64,000 bases of DNA from Zygnema cylindricum (GCA_037447655.1 JBBHKE010001175.1:50255-114254); one strand, 5' to 3'; shown: positions 1 to 12,658, counted from the stretch's first letter. Notes: a model not told the origin generated them from the letters alone. Made by a program: numbers and translations.

Positions 1-3000
1 CACATGTGTAGGGATAAGCACCTGTTCACTAAGATAAGAAAGATTCCTTCCGTAGAGATAAAGTACGGGGATGTGAGGATAGTCACTACTACTCTTGTAG
101 GATCGGTAGATCTGAAAGTGTTAGTAGAAGGAAAGACATCTATAGTAACATTCTCCGATGTATTGTTTATTCCGGAGCTGAACAAAAACCTCATCTCTAC
201 ATCTGTATTAGATGATAAGGGTTTTTTTACTATCACTAGGGAAGGAGTCTTTACTGCTAGTTTTGAGAAAGAGGTATATTTCATTGCTGAGAAATGTAGC
301 CAAGGGGTGTTTAGGCTGATTTTAAGTACTGAAACAAAGAAACTTTATTATGTTGGTGTTTATGATATTATGATGTGGCGTAAGAGGCTTGGGCATGTGA
401 ATCTAGATAAGTTAAGAGAGATGAAAAAGATGGGAGTGGTGGAAGGGATTCAGTTCAGTGAGAGTGTTAATATAAGTGATTGTAGTGGATGTGGTCAAGG
501 TAAAGCACACAGATTACCCTTTCCCAAAACAACCACTTATAAAGGAGAAAAAAATATAGATTTAGTACACACAGATATTTGGGGACCAGCTAAAGTGCCC
601 TCACCGGGGGGGAAGAGATTTATGATGACTATCACTGATGATTGGTCTTGGTATTCGAGGGTGTATTTTTTGAAAAATAAGTCAGAAGCTCAGGATTGTT
701 TTAGACAATATAAAGCATGGAGCGAAAAACTCCATGAAACTTTAATCAAGAGAGCAAGGAGAGACAATGGTGGAGAGTATACTTCTAACCAGTTTGAGGA
801 TTTTCTGAGGGAAGATGGAGTCCAACACCAAAAGACAGTTCCAGAAATCCCGGAACAGAATCGGATAGCTGAAAGATTAAATAGAACACTAAGTGATAGT
901 GCTAGAAGTATGTTGTCAAAGAATAATATAGGAAAAAGGTTTTGGGCCGAAGCAATGAGCTATGCTAATTACCTCAAAAATAGAGTTCTTACTTCAGCTA
1001 TAAAAGATCAAACACCTTATGAGAGATCGACAGGCCGGAAACCTGACATATCTCACTTAAAGGTTTTCGGCAGTCAAGTATTCAGTCTAGATACAGATCG
1101 GTCAAGTTGGAAGCTAGATCCTAAAGGAAAACCGGGATACATATTAGGATATGATGAGGATGTTAACGGACATAGAGTTTATGATCTAAAAAGGGAAGAT
1201 ATAATCTTAGTAAAGCATCTAGTAGTTATGGATGAAAGAAAGTCCGTGGATCCCTTCAAGTATACAAAGTCAGTAAAAATCAGCTTTGAGTCAGAAAATT
1301 CCGATGACTTTGAACTTCCTAATTATCCAGGTTTTAGAGAAGATGACATTTTTGCAGGTACAAATCAAACCGAAAAGAACTCGGCTGCGGAAACTCAAGT
1401 GACAACTCTACCCGAAGCGGAAGACATGATGGAATTTGATTCGAAATCAAGGGACAAGGGAGAAGCCGAGATTGTTCGAAGGAACCCACGAGAACCATCT
1501 ATTCCGGCCACAGATTTTGAGGGGGGAACGAGAAGTAGCAAAAGATTGCACGAAAAACAGGTTAATAACAAGATAACAAAACTATCTCATCAAGATGAAC
1601 CTCAGACTTATGGAGAGGCGATGACTTGCCCAGAAAGAAACCGGTGGAAGACAACCATCAAAGAGGAGATGGCCTCAATTATGGTAGCCGATATTTGGGA
1701 GCTGGTGGATTGTCCACCTAACCGAAAACCAATCGGTTGTAAGTGGGTTTTCAAATTAAAACTGAACCCAGATAACACAATTGAGCGTTATAAGGCCCGA
1801 TTAGTGGCAAAGGGATTACACAAAAGGAAAGAATTGACTACGAGGAAACCTTTGCCCCGGTCGTCAGATTTCCCTCCGTCCGCATACTTTTCAGTCTCGC
1901 AACAGCGGAACACATGGAGGTGCACCAGATGGACATTAAAACAACCTTTTTGCATGGAGAATTGGAAGAGGATATCTTCATGCAACAACCCGAAGGATTT
2001 GTGGAGGAAGGAGAGGAGAGTAAGACATGCCGGCTGATTAAATTTTTTTATGGTTTGAAACAGGCGCCTCGACAATAGAATAAGAAGCTAGATGGGTTTC
2101 TAACCGGTCTGGGATATATCCGGATCAGCTCAGATCACTCAATCTATGTTTTTGAAGATGAGGAAGGTGTTATATTTATTGCAATTTACGTTGATGATTT
2201 GCTTATTCTAAGTAAATCAATGGAAAAAAATAATAAACTCAAAACCGATCTTAAGGGGAGATTTGAAATGAAGGATATGGGGGAAGCAAAATATAATTTG
2301 GGAATTCAAGTAGAAAGAGACCGAAAAAGAAAGATTATAAGATTGACTCAAAAAGAAGCAATAGGGAACATGCTTGAAAAATTTCAGATGGATATTTCAG
2401 ATGGATAAAGCTAATAGTTGTACTACTCCAATAGAGTTAAACAGGGAAGTGAGGGGAGTGAGGAAGGAGTCATAGTCTTAGACGAGAAATTATCTGCTGA
2501 AGAACAGAATTTCATACAGACTATTCCGTACACGCAAGTAGTGGGAAGTCTAATCTAAATTATGAATTGTACCCGGTCGGATTTAGTTGCAGCTGTAGGA
2601 GTGTTGAGTAGAAGTCTAAATTCTCCCACTAAGAGGGATCGGGAGGCAGCTAAGAGAGTTCTTAGATATTTGATAGGAACTAGGGATCTATGGTTGCATT
2701 TGGGTGGGGAGAATACTGACATCACCACTTGGAGTGATGCCAGTTATGGTGATGCTCCGATGAGGAGATGTACTTCTACATATGTATTATATGTGGGTGA
2801 TGGGGCTTGCTGTTGGAGTAGCAAATAGCAAAAGGTTATTGCTCAATCCACCATTGAGGCTGAGTATATGGCCTCTTGCTCTGCTGTAAAAGAATTAATG
2901 TGGGTCAAGTCTTTGCTTGGTGAGCTAGGTCACCTTAAGAGTGGTGTGCATAAATTTTTTTGTGATAATCAGGCAGCGATCGCTATTTCTGCCAATCCTA

Positions 3001-3204
3001 AACATCATTTTAAAGACAAACACATGGACATTAGACTCAGCTTTGTTAGAGAGAAAGTAGAAAATAAAATAATCAGTTTAGAGTACCGACCAGATAGCGA
3101 GATGGTAGCAGATATGATGACCAAACCTGTCCCTTCCCATAAGCTAATTTTCTGCAGGGAGAAGTGTGGTCTGAAATTAAAGATTGACTAGAAAAATAGG
3201 GGAG
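1..3204 (+). pseudogene. Ty1/Copia pol polyprotein (5'-truncated by the window edge)
   Basis: This is the internal region of a Copia element, entered inside the protease domain just after its active site. One open frame (4-2037) holds the GAG-pre-integrase zinc region (W-x-K-R-L-G-H near 390, C-x-x-C near 485-500), then the integrase core with Asp in HTDIWGP and TITDD and Glu in EQNRIAERLNRT. The reverse transcriptase begins near 1690 (GCKWVFKLKLNPD). A frameshift near 1815 breaks it, and the remainder lies in other frames: YVDDL at about 2188, then RNase H in two pieces (2562-2828, 2868-3191, ending near an ADMMTKP motif). A purine tract (AAAATAGGGGAG) precedes the LTR. In life the polyprotein would copy the element's RNA and integrate the product. 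The frameshift and several stops mean it cannot now be made. Same family as the copy at 20282-27379. Confidence 0.93.
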
Positions 3205-4269
3205 TGTAGAAATTGATGGTTCCATTTTAAGTATTTTCTAGGTATAAATTAAAATACAGAAAGAAGTTGAGGCAGTCTATCTCTAACTTCTCTCTCCAAC
3301 TCCCACACTTGTCGCACTCACTGGGAAGTTGGAGTGGAAGCTAGAGCCATGGCTGCTTAGGCTACCCAGAGGTTTACAGAAAATAGATTAGTTCATTTAC
3401 CGATAAGTTTATTTACTAATAGGGTAGATGTCGGAACCAGGATTTGATCTTAGTACCTGTGGAATGTCAGATAGCCGGTTGCCGGTAGTCCTAACCGTTA
3501 AGTCTAAGACTAATGATATGTAGTATATGGTTTGATATTTATTTAAATATTGTTACGTAGGATAATTCATTTAACTGCAACTGTTTACAGGATACATAGA
3601 TCTAGTTATGTAAAAGTGTGGATTACGGAATGTATAAGAAACTAGTACCGCCGTTTATTTATTCAACGAAACAAATACCGCGCATGCATATATGACGGCT
3701 ACGATTGAAATCTACATTCAATCAGACGGCCGGGAAGAAAGTCGAGATTGCGGAAAAAGAATCTCGGTAGTTTGTGGTCATCGCCACATTGGATGACATG
3801 TGGAAAAATTACGTTGGATCGCGACAACCCCGGGGATTACGGGACCGAACCAGGATATGACATGTGTCGACTTTTAGGCCATGTCATACAGTTTCCGTAC
3901 TGAAAGTACATCAGCATCTGTACTTTTGTGTACGTAAGTGTAATATGATTGGTTACGTACATCAGTCGATAGAGTTTGTGAGAGAGATAGGACTTAGAAA
4001 AAATTGGTAGATAGGACCCTCTCTCCCACAGAGCTTCTGTACAAAAGGTCAACTTTGACCCTCCAAAACTTACTGCTGATGGAAGCAAATTCAAAGATTC
4101 CTTTTGCTATCGACTCAGGGGAGTCTTGCCTTCACAAGGGTGAAGGTGGTCAGGTTTTTGTTTGCCATGTTGGCAGTTATTCCTGTTGAAACACAAAGGG
4201 GTCAAGGTTATCTTAGATGCTTTTTGGAAGCTGTTCACTCTGAGGACTTATGGAGGTCTCAGAGTTTCA
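3205..4269 (+). repeat. 3' LTR of Copia element 1
   Basis: It begins TGTAGAAATTG directly after the polypurine tract and ends TTTCA, matching the ends of the other Copia LTRs in the window (TGTTGA...TTNCA). It shares with them GCCATGGCTGC near 3346, a minus-strand tRNA-like module (3433-3510) and a pyrimidine-rich promoter area near 4015. The 5' partner lies outside the window, so the target duplication cannot be tested. Confidence 0.88.
3433..3510 (-). other. antisense tRNA-like module in LTR
   Basis: Read on the minus strand, a box A-like segment (CTTAACGGTTAGGAC, about 3488-3508) is followed by a box B-like segment (AGATCAAATCC, about 3437-3457). The spacing is tRNA-like. Box B deviates from the GGTTCRANYCC consensus and no acceptor stem is evident, so this is not a tRNA gene. 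The same module sits at the same relative place in four other LTRs here. Confidence 0.45.
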
Positions 4270-5085
4270 CGGGTTTTATAGAAAAGCGCTGACACATTTT
4301 CACACCGGGCATACATCGAACGAATACATTTGAAGCATCGACGGACGGAGACTTACATGATTATCTGAGAATATTGTGTTATATCATTCTACGTCAACCA
4401 TAGATTTGAATCGGGTCTACGGACACTATTCACGTGGGACCACAAAGTTACTCATCACTTTGTATGAACTCAGGTGACATGGACCACTTGATCAACAGTC
4501 GGTTGGACGTTTGCATCCACTACTGACTAAGCACCTGGAACACTACTGTACGGGACTCTATCTGTATATCTGAAACACAATAATTTGTAACGTAGCTTAT
4601 TAGAATTTAGTGTTACTTTAGTCATATTTTTGTCTAGTTGCCAAATTGGGTTTGGACGTACTCACGCTATAGTAGGGTACTATTTTGGTACTTTTTCGTA
4701 GCATAGTACATTACTGTAGTTCAAGGTGTAGACATCTGATTAGTTAGTTCTAGTAGATACTCTTTGTGAGTGTTAAACTTAGAACTTAGTCAAAATTATA
4801 TTATCCAGTATTGAGATCTAACTCTCCGAAGAACTTTTTTGGGAAGCTTCCAATTGTTATATCTTATGGTTTACTGGGTCAATTGGGCTACATTTTTGGG
4901 AATTAACAAACTATATGTGATACTGTAATAGTGTGGTGTTCGGTGTTGTTTGGACACTTTTGTTACATTCTGTGTTGTATCAAAGCTGGCTATTTTATAA
5001 GATTTTTGGTAGCTTCTGCTGAAGTCTATGTCTACATCTACTACAACTTCTGGTTCTTCACCTTCAACTCTCGTTGTAGAACAAC
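4270..5085. other. unassigned AT-rich spacer
   Basis: No coding region, LTR or terminal repeat could be recognised. It separates the 3' end of Copia element 1 from the truncated TR-GAG copy that becomes recognisable near 5086. Confidence 0.5.
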
Positions 5086-5953
5086 AAAGACAAGAGATCG
5101 AAATAGTAGAGGAGCGAAAGAATCACTTGCATTAGATGAATCTACCCCTCTTCATGTTGCCACAGCTGCGGCTCTGAATTTTACTCAATGGAATAGGGGG
5201 TGGTAGATCCTTTACAGGCAGAGGCGACAGTGGTAGAGGAGGTAGAGGAGGCATGCAGTTTGAAGGTGCTAGCGGCAGGCAGGTTGATCTTAATAAAACG
5301 TGTTATAAATGTCAAAAATTGGGATAGTTTGTTGCCGAATGTCCGGATCTTCAAAAGCAATGTTACCTTTGTCATCGATGGGGACATGTTATTACACAAT
5401 GTTTTGATAGAAATGAACAAAAACCCGAAACAGAGGGGGAAGAGGCGGTCGTGGTCGTAGTTTTGGTCATGGAAATGGTCGAAGAGTAGGCCACAGATAT
5501 TTTGCTAGCTCGGATGAAGATTCCACCGACATTTTGGTACACAATGCTGTACATTTTTAATTTCGTGTGGAAAACGGCAAAAGGCTAATGAGCGAATTGC
5601 CGGTTATGTGTAAGTATGGCCAGACAATAAGGAAAGTGAAAGTGAGGAAAACTATGAGTGCATATTTTGAAATTCAATTTGTGAGGAAGTGAGCAGTGAG
5701 CAGTCAGTGAGTGAGTAAAATGTGAGAGAGATGTCAGAGAGAGAAAGTCCGAAGTGAGAAGTGAAAATGAAAAGTGAGGTACGGAAGTGAGTGTACGTTT
5801 AGTTGTGAATTGTAGGGTTAGTTTTGTCAGTGAGTAAGTTTGGTTATTAGTGTGAAGGTACGGTTCTATATTTTGTGTACGATTTTTTGTTTGAGAGGGG
5901 GCGACCAACATCGGTGTCACGCCTCCAAACGATTCTCCCAATATTAGGGGGAT
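5086..5953 (+). pseudogene. TR-GAG element, upstream copy: gag 3' end and pre-LTR spacer
   Basis: It is closely similar to 8884-9836. The gag part (to about 5560) encodes a basic Gly/Arg-rich segment, two CCHC zinc knuckles (second: CYLCHRWGHVITQC near 5360) and another Arg/Gly-rich stretch. Frameshifts break the frame. It is followed by about 390 bp of purine-rich, GTGAG-rich spacer and a short G-rich tract (TTAGGGGGAT) abutting the LTR at 5954. No protease, reverse transcriptase or integrase lies between gag and LTR. The 5' part of this copy and its own 5' LTR are missing. Confidence 0.75.
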
Positions 5954-6624
5954 TGTTAGGAAATTGGACGAATCGGCGTCGGCTGAAATCCGCCACTAAA
6001 TGCTTGGTTCGTTTCAGTGCGACATTTATGTTTTGTTTCGTTCGGTACTGTACTTGTCTGTTCAATTGTTCAAATCAGACGTTGGATGATTTTGGAAAAA
6101 TATTGGTTCGCGAAGCGCGATTTGGCTTTCGTGAAATATTACATGTTCGCGAAGCGTGACGCGATCTTTTCGTCCGCGGGAATATTTTATGTGTACAACC
6201 AATCGGCATTACCTTTGTACGACCAATCCTGCTACAATCCTGCAACGATCCTGCTACATTGTGTTTCAGTTTACAGAGAGCAGATTTGTCAGAGTAGGGG
6301 TAGCTTGGTACTGCAGTCTAAGGCAAGCGCACTCTGCGTGCATTTAGTCGTTATGTTTAGGGACTCTTGGTGATGTATTGATTTCAGTTGTACTTATTTA
6401 TTATTAAGGTAGTGAGTATCTAGTGAGAGAGTATAGTTAGGAAACATATCATCCATCAAATGTATTGAGTGTGAGCGAGAATAAGTGTTCAATGTGAGTT
6501 AGAAATCTGAGTGAGTTAGATTGGTAAGAGTGAGAGATTGTTTTGGAAAAGCCTCGGCTTAATATATTTATATTTTGTCGATGTGATTTGTTGTTGGGTG
6601 ATTGAGATTTATTTCTGTGTAAGT

Positions 6625-7782
6625 TGTTGAAAATCATGTATTTTTTAGGTCTAAATAGGAAAAAGAAAAAGAGAAAGTCACCAAAGGCAGCCTGCTTCTC
6701 GCTCCACTCTCTTGTCCCTATACTTGTTGTAGTTACTGAAGACCGGAGAGAGAGCTAGAACCATGGCTGCCTATGCTATCCAACGAGACAGAGAATAGGC
6801 TAGATACTTAGTCTGTATCAAAAAGTGGCTGGAGACACCAGGATTTGATCTTGTTACCTACCGTCCGTCAAACTATCTAGTAGCCGATAGCTTTACCCTT
6901 TTGTCTATGACAAGTGCTAGAGTGTATAGGGTAAAGTAATTATATAAATATTGGCGATGCAATATGTTTCATTTAACAAATTACGCGACCGACTACACAG
7001 CAATGAATTAGACTGCACGAATTTCGGACCGCACGGAATTTAACGAAACGACATTTATTTCGACGGCCTGTAATAAATGTCGGTCTTCATCGAACGGTCG
7101 TGATAGGAGTCGAGATCGTGGAAAGGGCGTTTTGGCATTTTTGGACGTCGCCACTTCGGATAACACGTGGCAACATCATACGGGTTTACAGAATCTCCGG
7201 AGCGCAAGATAACAAGTTTAGATGTGACAAATGTCACCAGTATGGACATGCCGTACAACTACCGTACAGAAAGTACTTCGGCACTTGTACTTCTATGTAC
7301 AGTATAGTCCTATCATTGGTCCGTACTTCACTAGAATGGGTTTTAGAGAGGGAATAAGACGTCACATTTTTCTGGTAGGTAGCCGCCTATATGAGAGAGC
7401 ACCTTGTATAAAAGGCTAACTTTGAGCAGTCATAACAATAAACTCAGTTGACCATTTTCAGTGATTATTTCTGTTGTGGACTGAAGGGAGTCTACGCTAC
7501 ACAATGGTATAGTAGGTTAGAGTTTTTGCTTGCCAGGGTGGCGGCATTTCTAAGGGAAAGTCAAAGTGGGGGAATGTGTCCAAATACTCATATTCTAACT
7601 TTGCATTTCTGTGGGGGAACTGAGCACACAGATTTTCTACTTTCACGAGGGTGAATTTTATTGGGATTCTGACTATCAGGGTATCAGTCATTTGGGTTTG
7701 TATCAACTTGGATTCGTCACTATCTAGATAAGCTTCTTTTGAGTTGCTTACTCTGAGGACCAATGGATGTCTCAGAGTTACA
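6625..7782 (+). mobile_element. solo Copia LTR with 5-bp TSD TAAGT
   Basis: It runs from TGTTGAAAATC to TTACA and is flanked by perfect 5-bp repeats TAAGT (6620-6624 and 7783-7787). The empty site survives in the paralogous LTR near 10510 (CTGTAAGTTTCCGC), which proves the boundaries. It contains the ACCATGGCTGCC motif near 6761, a tRNA-like module on the minus strand and a TATA box (TATAAAAGG near 7408). No internal region is left, so it arose by LTR-LTR recombination. Confidence 0.93.
6838..6911 (-). other. antisense tRNA-like module in LTR
   Basis: On the minus strand, AAAAGGGTAAAGC near 6889-6911 stands in the box A position and AGATCAAATCCTGG at 6838-6857 in the box B position. The match to the consensus is weaker than in the LTR at 15186, but position and order are the same. 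Confidence 0.4.
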
Positions 7783-8139
7783 TAAGTTTGCGTTGTGCAT
7801 CATCTTGGTTTTGTTGTTTGTGAAGTGAGTCGCTCCCTATTACTTAACATTTGGTATCGGAACGGGTCTTGCTATTGAATTGATAGAATATTTTGTGAGG
7901 AGAAGCTGGCTAGTGTTGCTATTATGGGGACGAAAAAGAAACTTGTGCACCGAATTTTACTCCTCCACCCGAGCAACGTGACACATCGCCGGAACCAAGT
8001 GAGAAAGGCTTCAGTGGCGAACAGTTTGATAAGGTCCTCTCAGTGATCCGTTTGGACTGAAATAGAAGGAAACTAATGTTACTGTGACTTTGTCAGAGGA
8101 GCAACTTCAAATCTTGTTTGATGGCCTTGTTCGTACTTT

Positions 8140-9348
8140 TGATGAACGGCTCTTGGTTGTTCAAAAGGGCAAGATGTAAGTATTTGGCGATCTAGATCTC
8201 GATCCAAATTACGGTGATGATGGTGACTCCGAAGGTGAAGGTAAAAAGAAAAAGAGGGAGAAAATTCGAAAAGGTAAAAAGAAAATTGATAAAGAAAAAG
8301 ATTTAGATTTTGGTAATGAGGTCGAAGTTGAGAGGAATATGGTATATCCGGAAAAATTGTGTTGTTTAATGGCTCAAATTATGTCGTTTGAAAAAAATAT
8401 ATTAACGGGGAGTTAATCTTAAAAAAATTGTGGAAAATTGTGAATGGAGAGGAGAGGGAACCGAAAGATCTCTTTAGAAGGAAATTGTGGAAGCGAAAGA
8501 TATCGCCGCCACTAACGGTTTGATACAAAGTTGCCATGGTTAGGTTTAAAATCATTTTCTAGCTTATGAAAGTGCTCATGAATGTTGGGTAAGTTTGGAG
8601 AATCAATTTGAGAAAAGGCTCGAAAATAAAGGGCAATTTGTGTTCCAAAAATTCATTCGATTTAGATTCAAGGAAAATGAATCTATCCAGGATGTAGTGA
8701 ACAAGTTTAATATTCTTGTGGAGCAGCTCACCAATCTTAGACAAATGTTAGACGAAGACCACAAGTTGGAATGTTCTTCAACGGTCTTCGCGGGTACCTT
8801 CGTACTCTAAGTGACATTATTCAATCAAAGAAAAGGGCTTCGTACAAGTACACAATGAGTTACTTAAAGAGGGTGGATATGACGAGAGATGGAAAAAGTA
8901 GAGGAGCAAAGGAATCAGTTGCATTTGGTGAATCTGCCCCTCTTAATGTTGCCACAGATGCGGCTCTAAATTTACTCAATGGAAGAGGGGGTGGTAGATC
9001 CTTTAGAGGTAGAGGCGACAGTGGCAGAGGAGGTAGAGGAGGCATGCATTTTGTAGGTGCTAGCGGCATTCAGGTTGATCCTAATATAACGTGTTATAAA
9101 TGTCAGAAATTGGGACATTTGTAGCCAAATGTCTGGATTTTCAAAAGCAATGTTACCTTTGTCATCGATGGGGACATGTTAGTACACAATGTTTTGATAG
9201 AAGTGAAGGGAACTTAGACAGAGGGGGAAGAGGCGGTCGTGGTCGTGGTTCTGGTCGTGGAAATGGTCGAGGAGTAGGCCACGGATATTTTGCTAGCTCG
9301 GATGAAGATTCCACCGACATTTTGGTACACAATGCGGTACATTTTTAA
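8140..9348 (+). pseudogene. gag with two zinc knuckles (TR-GAG)
   Basis: Gag would coat the element's RNA in virus-like particles. Visible pieces are a Lys/Glu-rich charged stretch (8180-8340), a capsid-like segment (8595-8870), and a Gly/Arg-rich RNA-binding region (8985-9070). After these come two CCHC knuckles, CYKCQKLGH... (about 9092) and CYLCHRWGHVSTQC (about 9150), and a second Arg/Gly-rich tail ending NAVHF before the stop at 9346. In-frame stops and frameshifts, one just after the first knuckle's His, show it is not intact. The start codon is not determined. Confidence 0.72.
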
Positions 9349-9500
9349 TTTCGTGTGGAAAACGGCAAAGGGCCAATGAGCGAATTGCCGGTTATGTGTA
9401 AGTATGGCCAGACAATAAGGAAAGTGAAAGTGAGGAAAATTATGAGTGCATGTTTTGAAATTCAATTTGTGAGGAAGTGAGCAGTGAGCAGTCAGTGAGT

Positions 9501-9690
9501 GAGTAAAATGTGAGAGAGATGTCAGAGAGAGAAATTCCGAAGTGAGAAGTGAAAATAAAAAGTGAGGTACGGAAGTGAGTGTACGGTTAGTTGTTGAGTA
9601 AATTGTGAGAGAGATATCAGAGAGAGAAAGTCCGAAGTGGGAAGTGAAAATGAAAAGTGAGGTACGGAAGTGAGTGTACGTTTAGTTGTG
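9501..9690 (+). repeat. 95-bp tandem duplication in pre-LTR spacer
   Basis: Two adjacent copies, 9501-9595 and 9596-9690, differ at a few positions. The upstream paralogous spacer (about 5710-5800) has one copy only, so the duplication is recent and specific to this copy. Confidence 0.8.
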
Positions 9691-9836
9691 AATTGTACGG
9701 TTAGTTTCGTTACTGAGAACGTTTGGTTATTAGTGTGAGGGTACGGTTTTACATTTTGTGTACGATTTCCTGTTTGAGAGGGGGCGACAGACATCGGTGT
9801 CACGCCTCTAAACGATTCTCCCTATATGAGGGCGAT

Positions 9837-10575
9837 TGTTAAGATATTGGACGAATCGGCGTCGGCCGAAATCTCGCCACTAAATGTTTGGTTCTTTTCA
9901 GTGCGACATTTATGTTTTGTTTCGTTCGGTACTGTATTTGTCTGTTCAATTGTACGAATCGGGCGTTGGACGATTTTGGAAATATGTTGGTTCGCAAAGC
10001 GCGATTTGCCGTCCGTGAAATATTACATGTTCGCGAAGCGTGACGTGATTTTTTCGTCCGCGGGAATATTTTATGTGTACAACCAATCGGCATTACCTTT
10101 GTACGACCAATCCTGCTACAATCCTGCAACTATCCTGCCACATTGTGTTTCAGTTTACAGAGAGCTGATTTGTCAGAGTAGGGGTAGCTTGGTGCTGCAG
10201 GCTAAGGCAAGCGCACTTTGCATGCATTTAGTCGTTATGTTTAGGGACTTTTTGCGATGTATTGATTTCAGTTGGACCTGTTCTTTATTATGGTAGTTAT
10301 TATTTAGTGAGTGAGTAGAGTTAGGAAATATATCATCCATCAAATGTATTGAGTGTGCGTGTGAGTGAGAATAAGTGTTCAATGTGAGTTAGAAATTTGA
10401 GTGAGTTAGATTAGTAAGAGTGAGAGATTGTTTTGGAAAAGCCTTGGCTTAATATATTTATATTTTGTCGATGTGATTTGTTGTCAGGTGATTAAGATTT
10501 TTTTAGCTGTAAGTTTCCGCTGTGCATCATCTTGGTTTATTGTTTGTGAAGTGAGTCAATCCTTGTTAGTTAACA
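9837..10575 (+). repeat. TR-GAG LTR, downstream copy
   Basis: It begins TGTTAAGATATTGG and ends GTTAACA, 739 bp, homologous to the interrupted LTR at 5954-7849. It preserves the empty insertion site of the solo LTR (near 10510). The flank after it begins ATTGT; the matching left flank is not visible because the upstream copy is truncated. Confidence 0.85.
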
Positions 10576-11309
10576 ATTGTTACATTATACTTATCTAGAT
10601 AACGAATTGATGTATTAATCATATGATGTTTAAGTAAAAAGAATCTCGAATATTGGCAAAAAAGCTTTTGATGCATAACACGATTGAAATACCGTTTAGG
10701 GAATGTGACAGTATATACGTAAAAGACTGTTTTTTTTAAAACACAGAAAAACTGCCAAATAACGGCATCGACATTAGAAGTGGATTCCGTTGAGGAGGGA
10801 ATGTCACTCAGATTTGATTATTGGTCATAAAAATGGGGGGAAATCTTTTAAACTTGTTCTCATATGCCAAATGTTTACAATATGAACACGGACTATAACG
10901 ACATCACTATGTGAGTGTGTTGGTAAATAAGTGAAATGTGTTCATTAACGTTAATGTTTTGTTAGGGTTAGTTCATTAAATCCGAAATAGTACACCGTGA
11001 ATCGTTATTAGTGTCAAAGTCACTAATTTGGGTTCTTAAAATTTTGTTTTTTTTCCTCAAATAGGATAACATGATTTTAGTTTTTCATTGACGTTAATTA
11101 AGGTACCATACAAAATAAAATAAAGCTCGAAAGTACAATAAAATATAAATAGTGTGGTGTACGATCGATGTCAAATCGTACATAACTGTACCATTTCAAT
11201 GGAAAATTCACAAAAAATGAATTAAATCCGACGTGCATGCATAGGAACGTGTGCTAAAAAATACAGGATTAGTCTGACACGTAAATTAGCATAACATGTA
11301 CGGATATTC
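10576..11309. other. gene-free flank with one half of a terminal inverted repeat
   Basis: This is AT-rich DNA without a credible reading frame. From about 10991 it is similar, in inverted orientation, to 19440-19665, including a segment ending ATCGTTATTAGTG. See the CACTA-like entry. Confidence 0.5.
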
Positions 11310-12658
11310 TCATGCCGCATTGTGTCGGGACAAGTATTTTGTTTATTTGTAGGAATAATACGGGTTGAAGCTACACTAATTCCGGTTGTGTTAAAATCAT
11401 GCTTGAATGCAGGATTTATTTTGTACTTACTTCGAAGAGACGCCGGGAATTCCGTTGGTGACACGGAGATACATATTTGCGTGCGCGATTTCAAGGTGCA
11501 CGGTTCGAATGGCGTACGCGGATATCGTTTGGAGGTCGTACGATACAAGATGAACGAACCTCCATGATATTACATTTGTGCTATTATTTTCGTCTGTACT
11601 TTCACTTAAGTTGGAATTTCACGATGTACGGATCGCGTGTACGCGCAACGTTTGTTGGCGCTTCGATTTTTGGTTCACATTGAAGTCGTGAACCCATGTA
11701 GGTTCACGCATACATGTAGTTAGGAAGGGTTTTAATCTGCGGATTGTGAAAGGCATATGGTCGTGGTCGCTTATTGGCCAGAACCCAAACTAGTCACAAA
11801 TTCTACAGTGAAATACTCTCACATGATTGGCTAGTTAGCAAATGTAGAAAGTAGTACTTTGGTTATTTCGTTAGTACTTAAACGATTGCGTTAGGTTTGT
11901 ACTCTCATAATTTGAGAGTACAGGAATTGGTCGAAAAGGATATAGATTTTTCTGTCTTTTTCCCTTGTCTTTTTCCTTAGTCAAATTGTCAGTTTTTTCC
12001 CTGCAAGGCTTTTTCTGACTTAGTTTTTTTGAGAGCTCAGCCTTTCTCTTTCCTCATTAAACTTTCATTGTAAGACCTACAAGTTAATTCACTCGGTTTC
12101 GGCCGGAGTCCGCACGGTTTCCCTTAAACAACCTCTTCTAGTTTGGATTCTGCCTACTTTCTCAAGCTGTTTCTGAACCTTTGTGGATGCCATTTCTGAA
12201 TTAGTGTTTGACATTTTGTTGTCTAATTTCTGTGACCTTTGTTGGAGTTCGCTGGTGGTTTGTTATAATCCGGTTATCTCGGATTCTCTACCATTTTCCA
12301 TTGCTTGCTTCCCGTTATCATTTTCTGCAATTGGTTATTAGTGTGTCAAAATCTGGTTTTCTCGGATTTCGTGCAGATTTTTAACGTTGTTTTCTTGTAT
12401 TTTCTTGTGGCTATTTTTACTCGTTTGTTAGAATTCGGTAATCTCGGATTTTTTACGTATTTTCAGTGCTTGTTTTCTTGTTGTAATTTTTTGCAATCAG
12501 CGTGCCAAGATCCGATTATCTCGGATTCACTGCAGATTTTTATTGTTGTTTTCTTGCATTTTTCCGGTTTTGTTTTTCTTTATTTGAAATCCTAGACCTA
12601 ACTCTTGTAAAGAATACGCCCAGATCGTGGAGCCTAGTGGCTACCCATCGGCTTAGTA
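11310..12658 (+). repeat. 5' LTR of gypsy-like gag-protease element
   Basis: About 1.35 kb, closely similar to 17953-19313. Similarity begins TCATGCCGCA; the likely true start is TGTGTCGGGACAAG at 11321. A perfect 9-bp hairpin (GTACTCTCA, 5-nt loop, TGAGAGTAC; 11899-11921) lies in its middle, and its right arm is complementary to the sequence immediately downstream of the LTR. No TATA box is obvious before the hairpin. Confidence 0.82.

Larger units (their letters stand above)
5954..7849 (+). repeat. TR-GAG LTR (shared, interrupted by solo Copia LTR)
   Basis: The LTR starts TGTTAGGAAATTGG after a G-rich tract and ends ...CTTAACA, followed by a TGGTATCGGAACGG primer-site-like sequence resembling the initiator-Met tRNA complement. 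It is homologous to 9837-10575. It is split at 6624/7783 by a solo Copia LTR; without that insert it is about 733 bp. Its first ~530 bp are also the inner half of the MULE terminal repeats at 27515-28019 and 33078-33594. Confidence 0.82.
7850..9836 (+). mobile_element. internal region of gag-only (TR-GAG) retrotransposon
   Basis: The region lies between two homologous LTRs. It opens with a TGGTATCGGAAC primer-binding-like site (about 7852) and holds one decayed gag gene and a purine-rich spacer. It closes at the downstream LTR (9837). Only about 2 kb long, it has no trace of protease, reverse transcriptase, RNase H or integrase. That is the architecture described for plant TR-GAG elements, which depend on enzymes from an autonomous relative. 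Confidence 0.78.

Noticed and set aside
9826-10296. Open frame of 156 codons
   Set aside because: It spans the TR-GAG LTR, and the paralogous LTR does not keep the frame.
11899-11921. The GTACTCTCA...TGAGAGTAC hairpin as a transcription terminator
   Set aside because: It is mid-LTR with no following T-run, and a bacterial-type terminator is not expected here; it is better tied to priming.
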